Below are positions 28,109-37,190 of a stretch of 64,000 nt of DNA, one piece after another. This DNA comes from JAHEEL01 sp963700375. Lineage in GTDB: Bacteria; Actinomycetota; Acidimicrobiia; Spongiisociales; UBA5794. Each line of letters opens with the position of its first letter. Positions within the stretch are counted from its first letter, which is position 1. Position numbers and translations under genes: made by a program. Location: NCBI GenBank assembly GCA_963700375.1, contig CAVOXF010000005.1, positions 246,203 through 310,202 on the forward strand. The letters run 5' to 3'. Below the pieces are notes generated by a model, which had not been told where the DNA came from, did not search any database, and was given only the letters and a program-made list of their open reading frames with translations.

Positions 28109-28821
28109 CTAGGGAGTTGCGAAGGAACCGGCGATGGGGATCCAGTCGGGCTCGGCTTCGGGCCAGGTGAACTGGGAGTCGGCGTTGCCCTGGGTCAGCG
28201 TGTGTCGGAAGTAGAACACGGTGTTCGACGGGCGGAACACCGCCGGGGTATCCGCGCCGTCCACGAGACCCCAGTCTCCGGCGACGAACCGGTCGCCGGG
28301 GTCCCCGAAGTAGAACTCGGCATCGGCGATGCCGGTCGTCAGCGTGTTGCGGTAGTAGAACAACCCCGTCGACGCCCGATGCAACCCGATCTCGTCGACA
28401 CCGTCACCATCCCAGTCGCCAACCACCGGCTGATCACCAGGATTGCCGAACAGGAAGCTGTACTCGGCGGCGCCGAGACCGCCGTCGTTCTCACCCAACT
28501 CGTTGATGACGTAGAACCGTTGCTCGGACGGGCGGTAGATCGACACCGTATCGAACCCGTCACCGTCGAAGTCACCCGCCAACGGCACATCACCCGGATT
28601 CCCGAAGAAGAAACGAATGTCGGCAATGCCCTGCGTGTTGCTGTTGCGTAGATACACGTACCCGTCGGACTGGCGATACAACCCCGGCGTCTCGACACCG
28701 TCACCGTCCCAATCGCCCAGGAACGGGACATCACCCGGGTTTCCGTAGTAGAAGCCGGCGTTCGTGAACCACCCGTCGCGCAGACGCCAGTACCCCGTCG
28801 ACGGATCGACGAGACCAACGT
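28109..28821 (-). repeat. GNPGD module, copy 3
   Basis: Four repeats plus opening and closing strands at the C-terminus of the delta-60 protein. It is clearly homologous in protein to copies 1 and 2 but well diverged in DNA, so it is an older paralogue. Confidence 0.8.
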
Positions 28822-30133
28822 TGTCGCTCGGGAGCGGTCGGGTGCCCAGGAGACGCATCACGACGAAATCAGCGAGCTGAGATCCGCCGTATCCGGCGGC
28901 GACAATGTTGCCGTCCGACTGCATCGCCAGCGCTTGGGCGGCATCGGAGCCGCCCACATCGACGAGCACCTTGCCGCCATCTCCAAACAGGGGGTCGAGT
29001 GTTCCGTCCCGGCCATACCGCGCGATGGCAAAGTCCGTTGCGGCATCGGGGTCGTCCGCTCTCCCTCCGCCGGCGACCACGATCTTGCCGTCGACCTGGA
29101 TTGCCACCGACTGGGCGAAGTCGAACGCCCCGAAGTCGGTCACCACCTCGCCGCCGATCCCGAAGGACGTATCGAGCGTGCCGTCCACGTTGTAGCGCAT
29201 GAGCAAGAAGTCCGACGCAATGACGGGCTTCACCAACGGTGCGGGCCTGGCTCCAGCAACAACGATCTTCCCGTCCAGCTGCACGGCGACCGCACTTGTC
29301 TGGTTCGTCTCGTTGGATCGACCGGTCGTCACCATCCCGCCGGTGCCGAACGACGAGTCGATCGAGCCGTCATGGTTGTAGCGAACCACGACGACGGCCA
29401 TATCGCAGGGGTCCCATGGGGCGCAATCGTCAAACGACGTCTGCTTCGCTCCCGCCACAACAATCTTCCCATCGCCCTGGAGGGCAACGCGGCCACCGGA
29501 GGCTCCCGCGGTAGTCACCATGCCATCCAAACCGAATGAGCCGTCGAAATCGCCGCTCGGCAGAAGCCTCATGACGAAGAGGTGGCTGAAGAGGGAGCTG
29601 CCCTCGGGGGCGAAAGAGCCTGCTACGACGATCCTCCCGTCCGACTCAAGTGCCACGGAGTGAGCATGGAACTCCCCAGCGAGACCGCCCGTGATGACAG
29701 GCGGGCCAAAAGATGCATCGAGTTTCCCGTCAACGTCGTACCGTGCGACGACGGCGTCCGATTCGCTCGATCCGACTACGACGATCTTGCCGTCCGGTTG
29801 CAGTGCTACGCCGGCCGCTCGATCGTTCGCGGTACCGAAGTCGGTAACGACCGAACCACCGGTACCGAAGGTCGAGTCGAGGGAACCGTCCTGGTTGTAG
29901 CGAACCAATCCGAAGTCCCTGAAGTCGGAGGCGGATCCGACCGCAACGATTCTCCCATCGCGCTGCACCGCGACTGCCGCCGCGTGCTCGTTGGCGCCGA
30001 AGTCCGTCATGACGATGCCGTTCGCTCCGAACGCTGAGTCGAGGTCTCCGTCGGCGGCCCACGCCTGCCCCGGAGCGACCCCCACCATCACCGCCACCAG
30101 ACCAATCACCACAACCGCCGGGTTCAGCCTCAT
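28109..30133 (-). CDS. Secreted delta-60 repeat protein with C-terminal GNPGD module (copy 3)
   Basis: 674 residues, intact. Signal peptide MRLNPAVVVIGLVAVMVGVAPGQAWA. Residues about 28-440 hold seven or so delta-60 repeats (LDSAFGANGIVMTDFG…AVAVQRDGRIVAVGS…FGLVRYNQDGSLDSTFG), a beta-propeller-type repeat of secreted proteins. The C-terminal ~235 residues are the GNPGD module, opening with VGLVDPSTGYWRLRDG and closing with FTWPEAEPDWIPIAGSFATP. Start ATG 30133 has GAGGTG upstream. It ends a few bases from the terminator shared with the convergent RTX-like gene. Function unknown; likely a surface or matrix protein. Confidence 0.86.
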   Translation of the reverse strand: MRLNPAVVVIGLVAVMVGVAPGQAWAADGDLDSAFGANGIVMTDFGANEHAAAVAVQRDGRIVAVGSASDFRDFGLVRYNQDGSLDSTFGTGGSVVTDFGTANDRAAGVALQPDGKIVVVGSSESDAVVARYDVDGKLDASFGPPVITGGLAGEFHAHSVALESDGRIVVAGSFAPEGSSLFSHLFVMRLLPSGDFDGSFGLDGMVTTAGASGGRVALQGDGKIVVAGAKQTSFDDCAPWDPCDMAVVVVRYNHDGSIDSSFGTGGMVTTGRSNETNQTSAVAVQLDGKIVVAGARPAPLVKPVIASDFLLMRYNVDGTLDTSFGIGGEVVTDFGAFDFAQSVAIQVDGKIVVAGGGRADDPDAATDFAIARYGRDGTLDPLFGDGGKVLVDVGGSDAAQALAMQSDGNIVAAGYGGSQLADFVVMRLLGTRPLPSDNVGLVDPSTGYWRLRDGWFTNAGFYYGNPGDVPFLGDWDGDGVETPGLYRQSDGYVYLRNSNTQGIADIRFFFGNPGDVPLAGDFDGDGFDTVSIYRPSEQRFYVINELGENDGGLGAAEYSFLFGNPGDQPVVGDWDGDGVDEIGLHRASTGLFYYRNTLTTGIADAEFYFGDPGDRFVAGDWGLVDGADTPAVFRPSNTVFYFRHTLTQGNADSQFTWPEAEPDWIPIAGSFATP

Positions 30134-30356
30134 GTCACACCTCACTGTGGAAACACGCACCGCGACGCTTCGACGTCACCCCACCCTTACCTCAATGGCA
30201 CCAGAGGCAATGGAGCGGCGCCAGAGCACAACGGCCCAAGGCCGGCTCGAGCGGCGCAGACCGTCGGCGCGCCCGTTCGATGTCGAGGCCGCTGGGACTG
30301 CGAGGCCGTACGTTTCGTCCGTACGATCGTCGTGCGGGAGGGCCGAAGGCCGCGTC

Positions 30357-31077
30357 CTACGGGGTGCCGAACTGACCGGCCACCGGGAGGGTGACGTCGT
30401 CATGGCTGTGGAAGTGGATTCCGTGGTCGGCGTTGCCCTGGTTGTTGTTGAGCTTCAGATACCAGTTGCCGTCGCTGGGCCGGAACACCGCGACCGTGTC
30501 TACCCCGTCGCCGTTCCAGTCGCCGGCAACCGGCACGTCGCGCGGCACGCCGTAGAAGAACTCCTTGTCGGCGATGCCGGTGTCGAGCGTGTACCGCAGG
30601 TAGACGAACCCGGTTGAGGCGCGGTGCAGGGCGACCTCGTCGATGCCGTCGCCGTCGAAGTCGCCGGCGAACGGCGTGTCGCCGCGATTGCCGAAGTCGA
30701 AGGAGTAGTCGGCTGCGCCGAGCCCGGAGGCGCCGTCCCCGAGGTGGTTGATGATGTAGAACCGCTGCTCGGATCCGCGGTAGATCGACACCGTGTCGCA
30801 CCCGTCGCCGTTGAAGTCACCGACGATCGGCGTGTCGCCCGGGTTGCCGAAGAAGTAGTCGAGGTCGGCGATGCCCTGCGTGTTGGTATTGCGCAGGTAG
30901 ACGTAGCCGTCGCTCTTCCGGTAGAGGCCGGGGGTGTCGATCCCGTCACAGTTCCAGTCACCGGAGAACGGCACGTCGCCGGGGTTGCCGTAGTAGAACC
31001 GGGTCTTGCCGGCACCGCTGGCGACTTCATTGATGAGGTACCACTCGCCGTTCTGGTCGACATAGCCGATGCGATCG
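30357..31077 (-). repeat. GNPGD module, copy 4
   Basis: Opening strand RIGYVDQNGEWYLINE, then four repeats (YYGNPGDVPFSGDWNCDG, FFGNPGDTPIVGDFNGDG, DFGNRGDTPFAGDFDGDG, FYGVPRDVPVAGDWNGDG) and closing strand. It shows that the module pairs with an enzymatic domain here. Confidence 0.8.
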
Positions 31078-32597
31078 CACGGTTCGGGTCCGAAGCATTC
31101 GGGGCCGGCATCCCACGGAATCGGCTTGTCGGGGATGAACCAGTTCGAGAGCGATCCGGAGCCGCTCGTGCCACCGAGCGAGACGGAGATGGAGTTGCCG
31201 CTGAGGAAGTGAAGGTCGTCGCGACCGTCGCCGTCGAAGTCCGAGATCAGGACTTCCGCGCTCCCGCCGACGTCGATGCCGGTGGGCACGTCGGCGAGGG
31301 CACCACTCTGCGTGGCAATCCGGACGGTGACGTCGGTGCCGTCGGGGAGGGCGTACACGTCCGTGACGCCGTTCACATCCCAGTCGCCGAACAACAGCGA
31401 CCAGCCGGACGAGGTGTCGCCGACGCCCGGTGAGTACGTGGCGATGGCGCTGGTGTACCCGGACGAGCCGCTCCACACTTTGGCGGTGGTGGTCCCGGTG
31501 CGCGTGATGGTCACGAGGTCGGGGATCCAGTCGTTGTCGTGCATCGTGATCGAGTAATCGTCAGAGGCAGGTGCGCCGGTGGTGAGCACGGTCGGGTTCT
31601 TGTAGCCGTCGGCGTAGTCGTAGACGGAGAGGCGCACGGTCGATCCAGAGTCGTCGACGACCCACAGGTCGGGCTTCCCGTTCTTGTCGTGGTCGGCCAC
31701 GAGGATCGGCGAATCGGCGGTGAACGGGAGATTCTTTCGGAAGCCGATGACGGTGAATCCCGACTGCGATCCGGAGACTTCGAGGCGGCTCGCGGATCCG
31801 TAGGGCCGGATCCGCCACAGATCGGCGGAGCCGTCGCCCGAGAAGTCGGCCATGCCGTATTGTGCCCCGGCCACGATGCCGGTGGCGACGGGCCCGGAGA
31901 AGCCGGTCCGATCGAACGGCGCGGGATTCGTCAGCGGTGGATACGGCGCCGGACGTCCGGGATAGTTGGGGGTCTGGCCGGGTCCGCTCCACGAATAGTG
32001 CATCGAGTCTTTGAGGGTGACCCACCGGCCGCCCCAGCACCAGCCGCTGTCCACCCAGGAGTCCACGAACCACGACGGCATGTTCGTCCGCAGGATGTTG
32101 GAGCTGCTGTAGGGGTTCTGCTGCGGGTTCAGGTCGACGGCGGTTCCGATGGAGTGCTCTGAGAACCGGTTGGTTCCGCCGACCGTGCGCCAGAAGAACG
32201 AGCCGGCGCTGATCAGCGAGTAGTACTGGCCGGCGTTCGCAGCCGCGATGAGGCGGGCATCGACGAGTTGGGCCGCGGGCCAGGCGCGTTCATGGATCTT
32301 GACGTACTTGCTCGAGGTCGCGATCCGCCAGGTCTTGAGTGAGTTCGTGACCTGGGTCTGGTTGCGACCGAAGAAGTCGCCCCAGGGGCCGTGGATCACC
32401 GCGCCGATGAGGGTCTGACCGGTGCCGGCGTCGGACTTGATCGGCCCCGGGTAGCCAACGGGCGGACAGCCTTCGGATTCGTTGAAGGACGCCAGGCTCA
32501 CCCCGGTGTCGGAGGGGGAGGCGGCGGAGGCGACGGTCGGGACCGCAGCGAACATCGCCACGGCGACCAGCACGATGAGGGCTCTAGCGGTCATCAT
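30357..32597 (-). CDS. Secreted M15-family peptidase (D-Ala-D-Ala carboxypeptidase/VanY-like) with FG-GAP and GNPGD repeats
   Basis: About 746 residues, intact. Signal peptide ARALIVLVAVAMFAAVPTVASA. Residues about 110-230 form an M15-type zinc peptidase domain: SEHSIGTAVDLN supplies the SxHxxGxAxD zinc motif and DSMHYSW the second His. The middle has VCBS/FG-GAP-like repeats (QYGMADFSGDGSADLWRI, LVADHDKNGKPDLWVV, LLFGDWDVNGVTDVYAL, LISDFDGDGRDDLHFL), and the C-terminal ~235 residues are GNPGD module copy 4. It would trim peptidoglycan stem peptides or act as an endopeptidase outside the membrane. ATG 32597 or 32594 starts it; I used the first. Confidence 0.83.
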   Translation of the reverse strand: MMTARALIVLVAVAMFAAVPTVASAASPSDTGVSLASFNESEGCPPVGYPGPIKSDAGTGQTLIGAVIHGPWGDFFGRNQTQVTNSLKTWRIATSSKYVKIHERAWPAAQLVDARLIAAANAGQYYSLISAGSFFWRTVGGTNRFSEHSIGTAVDLNPQQNPYSSSNILRTNMPSWFVDSWVDSGWCWGGRWVTLKDSMHYSWSGPGQTPNYPGRPAPYPPLTNPAPFDRTGFSGPVATGIVAGAQYGMADFSGDGSADLWRIRPYGSASRLEVSGSQSGFTVIGFRKNLPFTADSPILVADHDKNGKPDLWVVDDSGSTVRLSVYDYADGYKNPTVLTTGAPASDDYSITMHDNDWIPDLVTITRTGTTTAKVWSGSSGYTSAIATYSPGVGDTSSGWSLLFGDWDVNGVTDVYALPDGTDVTVRIATQSGALADVPTGIDVGGSAEVLISDFDGDGRDDLHFLSGNSISVSLGGTSGSGSLSNWFIPDKPIPWDAGPECFGPEPCDRIGYVDQNGEWYLINEVASGAGKTRFYYGNPGDVPFSGDWNCDGIDTPGLYRKSDGYVYLRNTNTQGIADLDYFFGNPGDTPIVGDFNGDGCDTVSIYRGSEQRFYIINHLGDGASGLGAADYSFDFGNRGDTPFAGDFDGDGIDEVALHRASTGFVYLRYTLDTGIADKEFFYGVPRDVPVAGDWNGDGVDTVAVFRPSDGNWYLKLNNNQGNADHGIHFHSHDDVTLPVAGQFGTP

Positions 32598-32716
32598 ATT
32601 GCCTGCGACGGTACCGGTACTGCCACCCAAAGTGGCGACTTTGGCGGGAATCGGCGGCCGGTGCAGCGCGTCGAAGGCGCGGGCGAACGGCGAGGCGACC
32701 TTCTAGCCTTCGACTC

Positions 32717-34605
32717 ATGACCACATTGTCGGCTCGCGTCCGGCGCACCTTGACGGTTCTCGCGCTGGTCGCGATCGTGGTTCGGATCGCATTCGGCGTC
32801 GTGACCTGGGAGCCGGGGTGGTCGGCCCTGACGTGGGATGACTTCACCCGGGTCGCCATCGCCAACGAGTGGGCGCAGGCGCCGTTCTGGTTCAAGGGCC
32901 TCGTGTGGCTCCCGCTGCCCGTCTGGATCACCGGATCCGTCTTTGCCGTCTTCGGCGGCTTCTTCGAGTCGAGTCCGATGGCGCTGATGGCCGTGATCAA
33001 CACGGCCGCCGTGTTCGTTGCCGCGGTCGTTGCCGGTTGGTCGGCACACCGAATCTTCAACGACCAGATTGGGACCTTCACCGTCTTCGTAGTTGTGTTG
33101 TTCGCGCCGTGGACGTACTTCTTGTCGCTCTCCGGCCTCGCCGAACCCCTCTACTTCGTTGCGGTCACGGTCGCGGTCGCCGGCCTCTCGTCGTGGGCGA
33201 TCACCGGCAAGCACGTGTCGCTCGGCATCGGGAGCCTCGGGGTCGCCGCAGCCGCCGCCATGCGGTACGAGGGCTGGTGGCTGGCAGCAGCGTGGGCAGC
33301 GGTCATCGGCATCGACACGCTGCTCCTCATCAGGCAGACGTCGCTCGGCAGTGTCGTGCGAGATCGGTGGGGCGCTCTCGCGATCGCTGCCGCACCACTC
33401 CTCGTGCCGCTGGCGTGGCTCGGCGTCAACCTGGTTCAGGAGGACTCGCCGTTCTACTTCGCTCGGGAGAGCGGACGCATCTTCAAGGCTGCCTATGGCG
33501 GGTTCGACAGTCGGATCGGGCGCATCTTCTACTACCCGATGTCGCTGCTGCGCTCGGCTCCCCTGCTCCTCGTCCTCGAGGGTGTGGTGGCGGTCGTTCG
33601 CATCCGGCGCCGAGCGGTGGTCCTGATCGTCGGGCTCTTCGCCACGCAGTTCGTCCTGTTCTATGTCACGTCGCTGCCTTCGCAGGCCCTGGGTGCGTTC
33701 CCGGAGCGATTCCTCTTCGCCTTCGCCCTCGGGTTGGCTCCGCTGATCGGTGGCCTCCCCGGGGTGCTCCGCGACCTGGTGCCGGAGCGCCTCCTCAGGC
33801 CGGCCGCCATCGCTCTGATCATCGGAGCCGTTGCGGTCACGGTGGTGCGCATCCAGGACCGCCCCGAGGAATGGACCCACGCCCCGGACTTGCTGGCGTT
33901 GAACGAGCAAATCGGCATCGTTGCGGGCGGCGATCTGCTCGAGGTGGTGGCCGGTCCGGAAACGGAGACCGATCACATTCCACTCGCCGTCCAGAACGGC
34001 ACCCTCGTGGCGCTGAGCGTCGTGAGCGACCCATATGCGGTCCCCGGCCAGGCGGGCGACGCGTGGCTCGAACGTTCTCCGCGACGCATCATCGACAGCC
34101 GGCATCGAGTACGCGCCGGCCATCGGCCGCTACCGGATCGCCGGACGCGAGGCCGAGGCGTTTCGCCTTCCGCCGTGCAGCGGCTGCGAGGGGTGGACGT
34201 GGGTCGACGAGGGCGGGAACGAGCGGCCGCTCGACAGCGGCCCGTACCTCGGGTTCCAGTTCGTAACCGACGACCCGGTCCCCGGCGAGCGCACGGCGAT
34301 CGTCACCACCATTGATCCCGCGTCGGTCGACCGCGGAGGTAGTGTCGAACTGCGGGGCCTGTGGGGGCACGGCTTCAACCGCGGGAGGATGAGCATCCAG
34401 GTCATGCTCGACGAGACGCTGGTGTTCGAAGGCGACATCGGAGATCCGTCCCGGTGGCGTCGCGTCGACTTCGACATCCCGGCCGGGACGCGCACCGTCA
34501 CGTCTGAGCGTGTCGGTGGTCGCACTCCCCGGTATCGAAGCGGGCTGGGGGTGGGGCACCGCATCCGGTGTCCTCGTTCGCAGCCTCGTCGTGGACCAAC
34601 CGTGA
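32717..34605 (+). CDS. Polytopic PMT-like membrane glycosyltransferase, two frame slips
   Basis: Long integral membrane protein of about 628 residues once slips near 34085 and 34505 are bridged. The N-terminus (ARVRRTLTVLALVAIVVRIAFGVVT) and WSALTWDDFTRVAIANEWAQ, with an acidic pair after TM1, resemble the GT-C/PMT family, as does FAPWTYFLSLSGLAEPLYF (Glu in the LAEPLY motif). About ten helices run to residue 380; a soluble C-terminal domain (GIEYAPAIGRYRIAGREAEAFRL…, then VALPGIEAGWGWGTASGVLVRSLVV) ends at TGA 34605. It overlaps the next gene by 4 bases, a DPM1-like GT2. The pair suggests lipid-phosphate-sugar synthesis followed by transfer at the outer face. Confidence 0.75.
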
Positions 34606-35334
34606 AAGTCACGATCCTCGCCCCGGCCTACAACGAAGAAGATGCGATCGACCAATTCGTCAATGCGGTGACGCCGCGGCTCGACGACGACTGGGAGATC
34701 CTCATCGTCGACGACGGATCCGTCGACTCGACACCACAGCGACTCGCGTCGCTCGCCGCCGACAACCCGAAGCTCCGTGTCGTCACCCACCGACAGAATG
34801 CCGGCATCGGTGCGGCGCTCGCCACCGGGTTCGCAGCAATCCCCGATGGTGTGATCGTGACGATGGACGCCGACCTGTCCCACCCGCTGGATCTGCTCCC
34901 CGACCTCGTCGAAGGATGCGAGACCGCCGACGCTTGCTACGGGAGCCGGTTCGTTCCCGGCGGCGGCATGGTCGGGGTGCCGCTGTGGCGCAGCATCGAT
35001 CAGCCGGGTGGCGAATGTCATCCTGCGCGCCGCCTACCGCTCCCCCACCCGGGACCTCACGACCGGCTACCGGGCCTACCGGGCCGACGCCGTCCACGAC
35101 CTCGACCTCGTCGGCGAGGGCTTCGAGACCCAACTCGAGATCACCATCCGCCTCATCGCCGCCGGCAAGACCATCGACGAGGTCCCCCTCGTCCTGCACA
35201 CCCGCGTCGCCGGCGAGTCCAAGATGCGCTACCTCCACCTCATCCCCGCCTACGGAATGATGGCCCTCAGACTCCTCCCCCTGAGATGGCACCTCCGCCG
35301 TCCGTACGCCCCCAAACCAATTCCTCCCCCCTAG
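34602..35334 (+). CDS. DPM1-like family 2 glycosyltransferase (polyprenyl-phosphate sugar synthase), one frame slip
   Basis: About 243 residues. GTG 34602 starts VKVTILAPAYNEEDAIDQF; VDDGSVDSTPQRL, NAGIGAALATGFAAIPDG and MDADLSHPLDLLPDL are the typical dolichyl-phosphate mannose synthase motifs, and after a slip near 35003 come RAAYRSPTRDLTTGYRAYR and LVGEGFETQLEITIRL. Such enzymes charge a polyprenyl phosphate with mannose or glucose for extracytoplasmic GT-C enzymes. It overlaps the stop of the PMT-like membrane gene (GTGA), which supports a donor-transferase pair. One extra base in cagccggg explains the slip. No C-terminal membrane helices, as in the soluble DPM1 type. Confidence 0.82.
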
Positions 35335-35783
35335 GGGAAGGCGCTGACGGAGGGGATCGCTCGCGTGAAGACGCCCCGAGCAGCGCCCTCGCAAGCCCGT
35401 CCCCCCGGCGGAACGCGGGGACGCGGAGGAGCGCCAGCGACGACGCAGGGGGGCCTCTGGGAGAGCGAACCTCCCAGACGAGGCCTCACGAACGACGCAA
35501 GGGACCCTGGGAGCCCGCCCACACACCCGTCCCCCCGGCCGCAGGCCGGGGGACGCGGAGGAGCGCCAGCGACGACGCAAGGGACCCTGGGAGCCCGCCC
35601 CACACCCGTCCCCCCGGCGGAACGACGGGGGGACGCGGAGGAGCGCCAGCGACGACGCAGGGGGGCCTCTAGGAGAGCGAACCTCCCAGATGAGGTCTCA
35701 CGAACGACGCCGGTTCCGCGGAGCCCGAAGCAAGAAGACGAGGCCCGCGCCTGCCCGCTTCAGAACACCCGAAGGCGCCGCAG
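35335..35783 (+). repeat. Intergenic GC-rich palindromic repeat cluster
   Basis: Gene-free ~450 bases between convergent genes. Three copies (about 35399, 35530 and 35608) of a unit beginning CGTCCCCCCGGC and continuing through a G-run palindrome partner, then ACGCGGAGGAGCGCCAGCGA and CGACGCA. Longer blocks flank them: an 'aagggaccctgggagcccgccc' type stretch occurs twice and a 'ggggcctct.ggagagcgaacctcccaga' type stretch twice. A further palindrome (ttcctccccc/ggggaag + gcgctgacggagggg) sits at 35321-35356. Frames read through the repeats, but compositional bias explains that; I see no gene. Confidence 0.7.
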
Positions 35784-37107
35784 CTACCGCGCCCCGGCCC
35801 CCGTGATGACCGTCCAAATCGACAGCCCCAGAATGTGCAGGTCCAGCGACAGCGACGAGTGCTTCACGTAGTAGAGGTCGTACGTCAGCTTCTCCACCGT
35901 CTCGGCCTCGTCATCGGCGTAGTGGTACTTCACCTGCGCCCATCCGGTCACCCCGGGCCGGATGATGTGCCGGCTGCCGTAGAACGGGATCGACCGCTCG
36001 AACTCCTTGACGAACTCGACCCGCTCCGGGCGAGGTCCGACGATGGTGAGGTCCCCGCGCAGCACGTTCCACAGTTGCGGAATCTCGTCGAGACGGCTCT
36101 TGCGCAAGAACTTGCCGGTCGGCACGATGCGGGGGTCGTCGACTTCGGCAAACTGCGGCCCGTTCTCCTCGGCGTTGTCGACCATGGTTCGGAACTTGTG
36201 GAGCGTGAACTGCTTGTCGTTGCGCCCAACGCGCTGCTGCGAGTAGATGACGGGCCCCGGCGAACCGAACTTCACGATCACCCACACGATCGCACCCAGG
36301 GCAAGCCAGAACGGCGCGGTCAACACAACGGCGACAATGTCGATCGCCCGCTTCACCGGGGCATACCCGGAACGGGCGACGGGGCGGGAGATCTCCCACC
36401 CCTCGGCGAGGTGAACCATCGGAAGGCGCCCGGTGTGTTCCTCGTACACCTCGACGAGCGGCCGCACGAGGTAGCCGGCAAGGTTGGACGACGACACGAA
36501 CTGCGCCATCTCGTCGGAGAGCACCGCACGCAGGTCGACAACCACGGTGACGCCCAGCGGTACCGGATCATCGGGCGGACGCCCGTTCGGACTGAACACG
36601 GCGATCACATCGGCGTGGTCGGTGTCCCGGACGTCTTCGGCGAGCTGCTTCTCCGCCCGTGACGATCACCATCCGCTCGGTCCAGGGCCGCTGGCGGCGG
36701 ATCGCCCGGTGGATCAGCATCAATCCAAGCCACGCGACCAGGGTGATGCCGAGAACCGGTCGTGACCAGTATGGGCGGAAGATGACGATCCCGATCGCGG
36801 TGACCGAGGCCCCGATGAGCAAGATCGCGAGCGCCCGTCCGTAGGACGGCCGTGGTGCGGCGTTCGCCCACGCAAGACGGCTGATGTACGAGCCGACAAC
36901 GGCACCGGCGACCAGCATGGCGGTAACCGGCCAGAGAGATGCACCGGCAGGCACCTGCCAGTCGGCGGGCGCGAGGCCTCCGAATTCCGCCCACAGGGCG
37001 ATGCCGACCGCAATCGCAAGAGCCAGGAGGTCGCCCAGGAACATCCCGAGCAGGAATCTTCGTCCCATATAGTCATGCAGGCTACCCGCAACGCGAAAAT
37101 CGTTCAT
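35784..37107 (-). CDS. Undecaprenyl-phosphate sugar phosphotransferase (WbaP-like), one frame slip
   Basis: Initiates glycan assembly by moving a sugar-1-phosphate to undecaprenyl phosphate. About 440 residues: an N-terminal region with four helices (from ATG 37107, MNDFRVAGSLHDYMGRR…), a CoA-binding-like middle (RMVIVTG… | …VIAVFSPNGRPPDDP), then the bacterial sugar transferase domain: PVKRAIDIVAVVL, GPVIYSQQRVGRNDKQFTLHKFRTM, RKSRLDEIPQLWNVLRGDLTIVGPRPE and RPGVTGWAQV. The two halves are in different frames and join near 36655 by removing one base. The topology matches the WbaP/WcaJ polyisoprenyl-phosphate hexose-1-phosphate transferases. Divergent from the propeller-LCP gene. Confidence 0.87.
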
Positions 37108-37190
37108 ACAGAACTCGGGACGGCGGGTCGATACTGCCTGGTAGTGACTACGTCCAATACACTCGCGCGCACTAGTCCTGGAGGGCGATA

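Noticed and set aside
32594..34123. 509-residue minus-strand frame over the PMT-like gene
   Set aside because: Asp/Arg/Glu-rich antisense shadow; the plus strand shows clear membrane helices and GT-C motifs.
35331..35871. Arg/Gly/Pro-rich repeat proteins on either strand
   Set aside because: Produced by the dispersed GC-rich palindromes; open in several frames at once, no domain, no signal.
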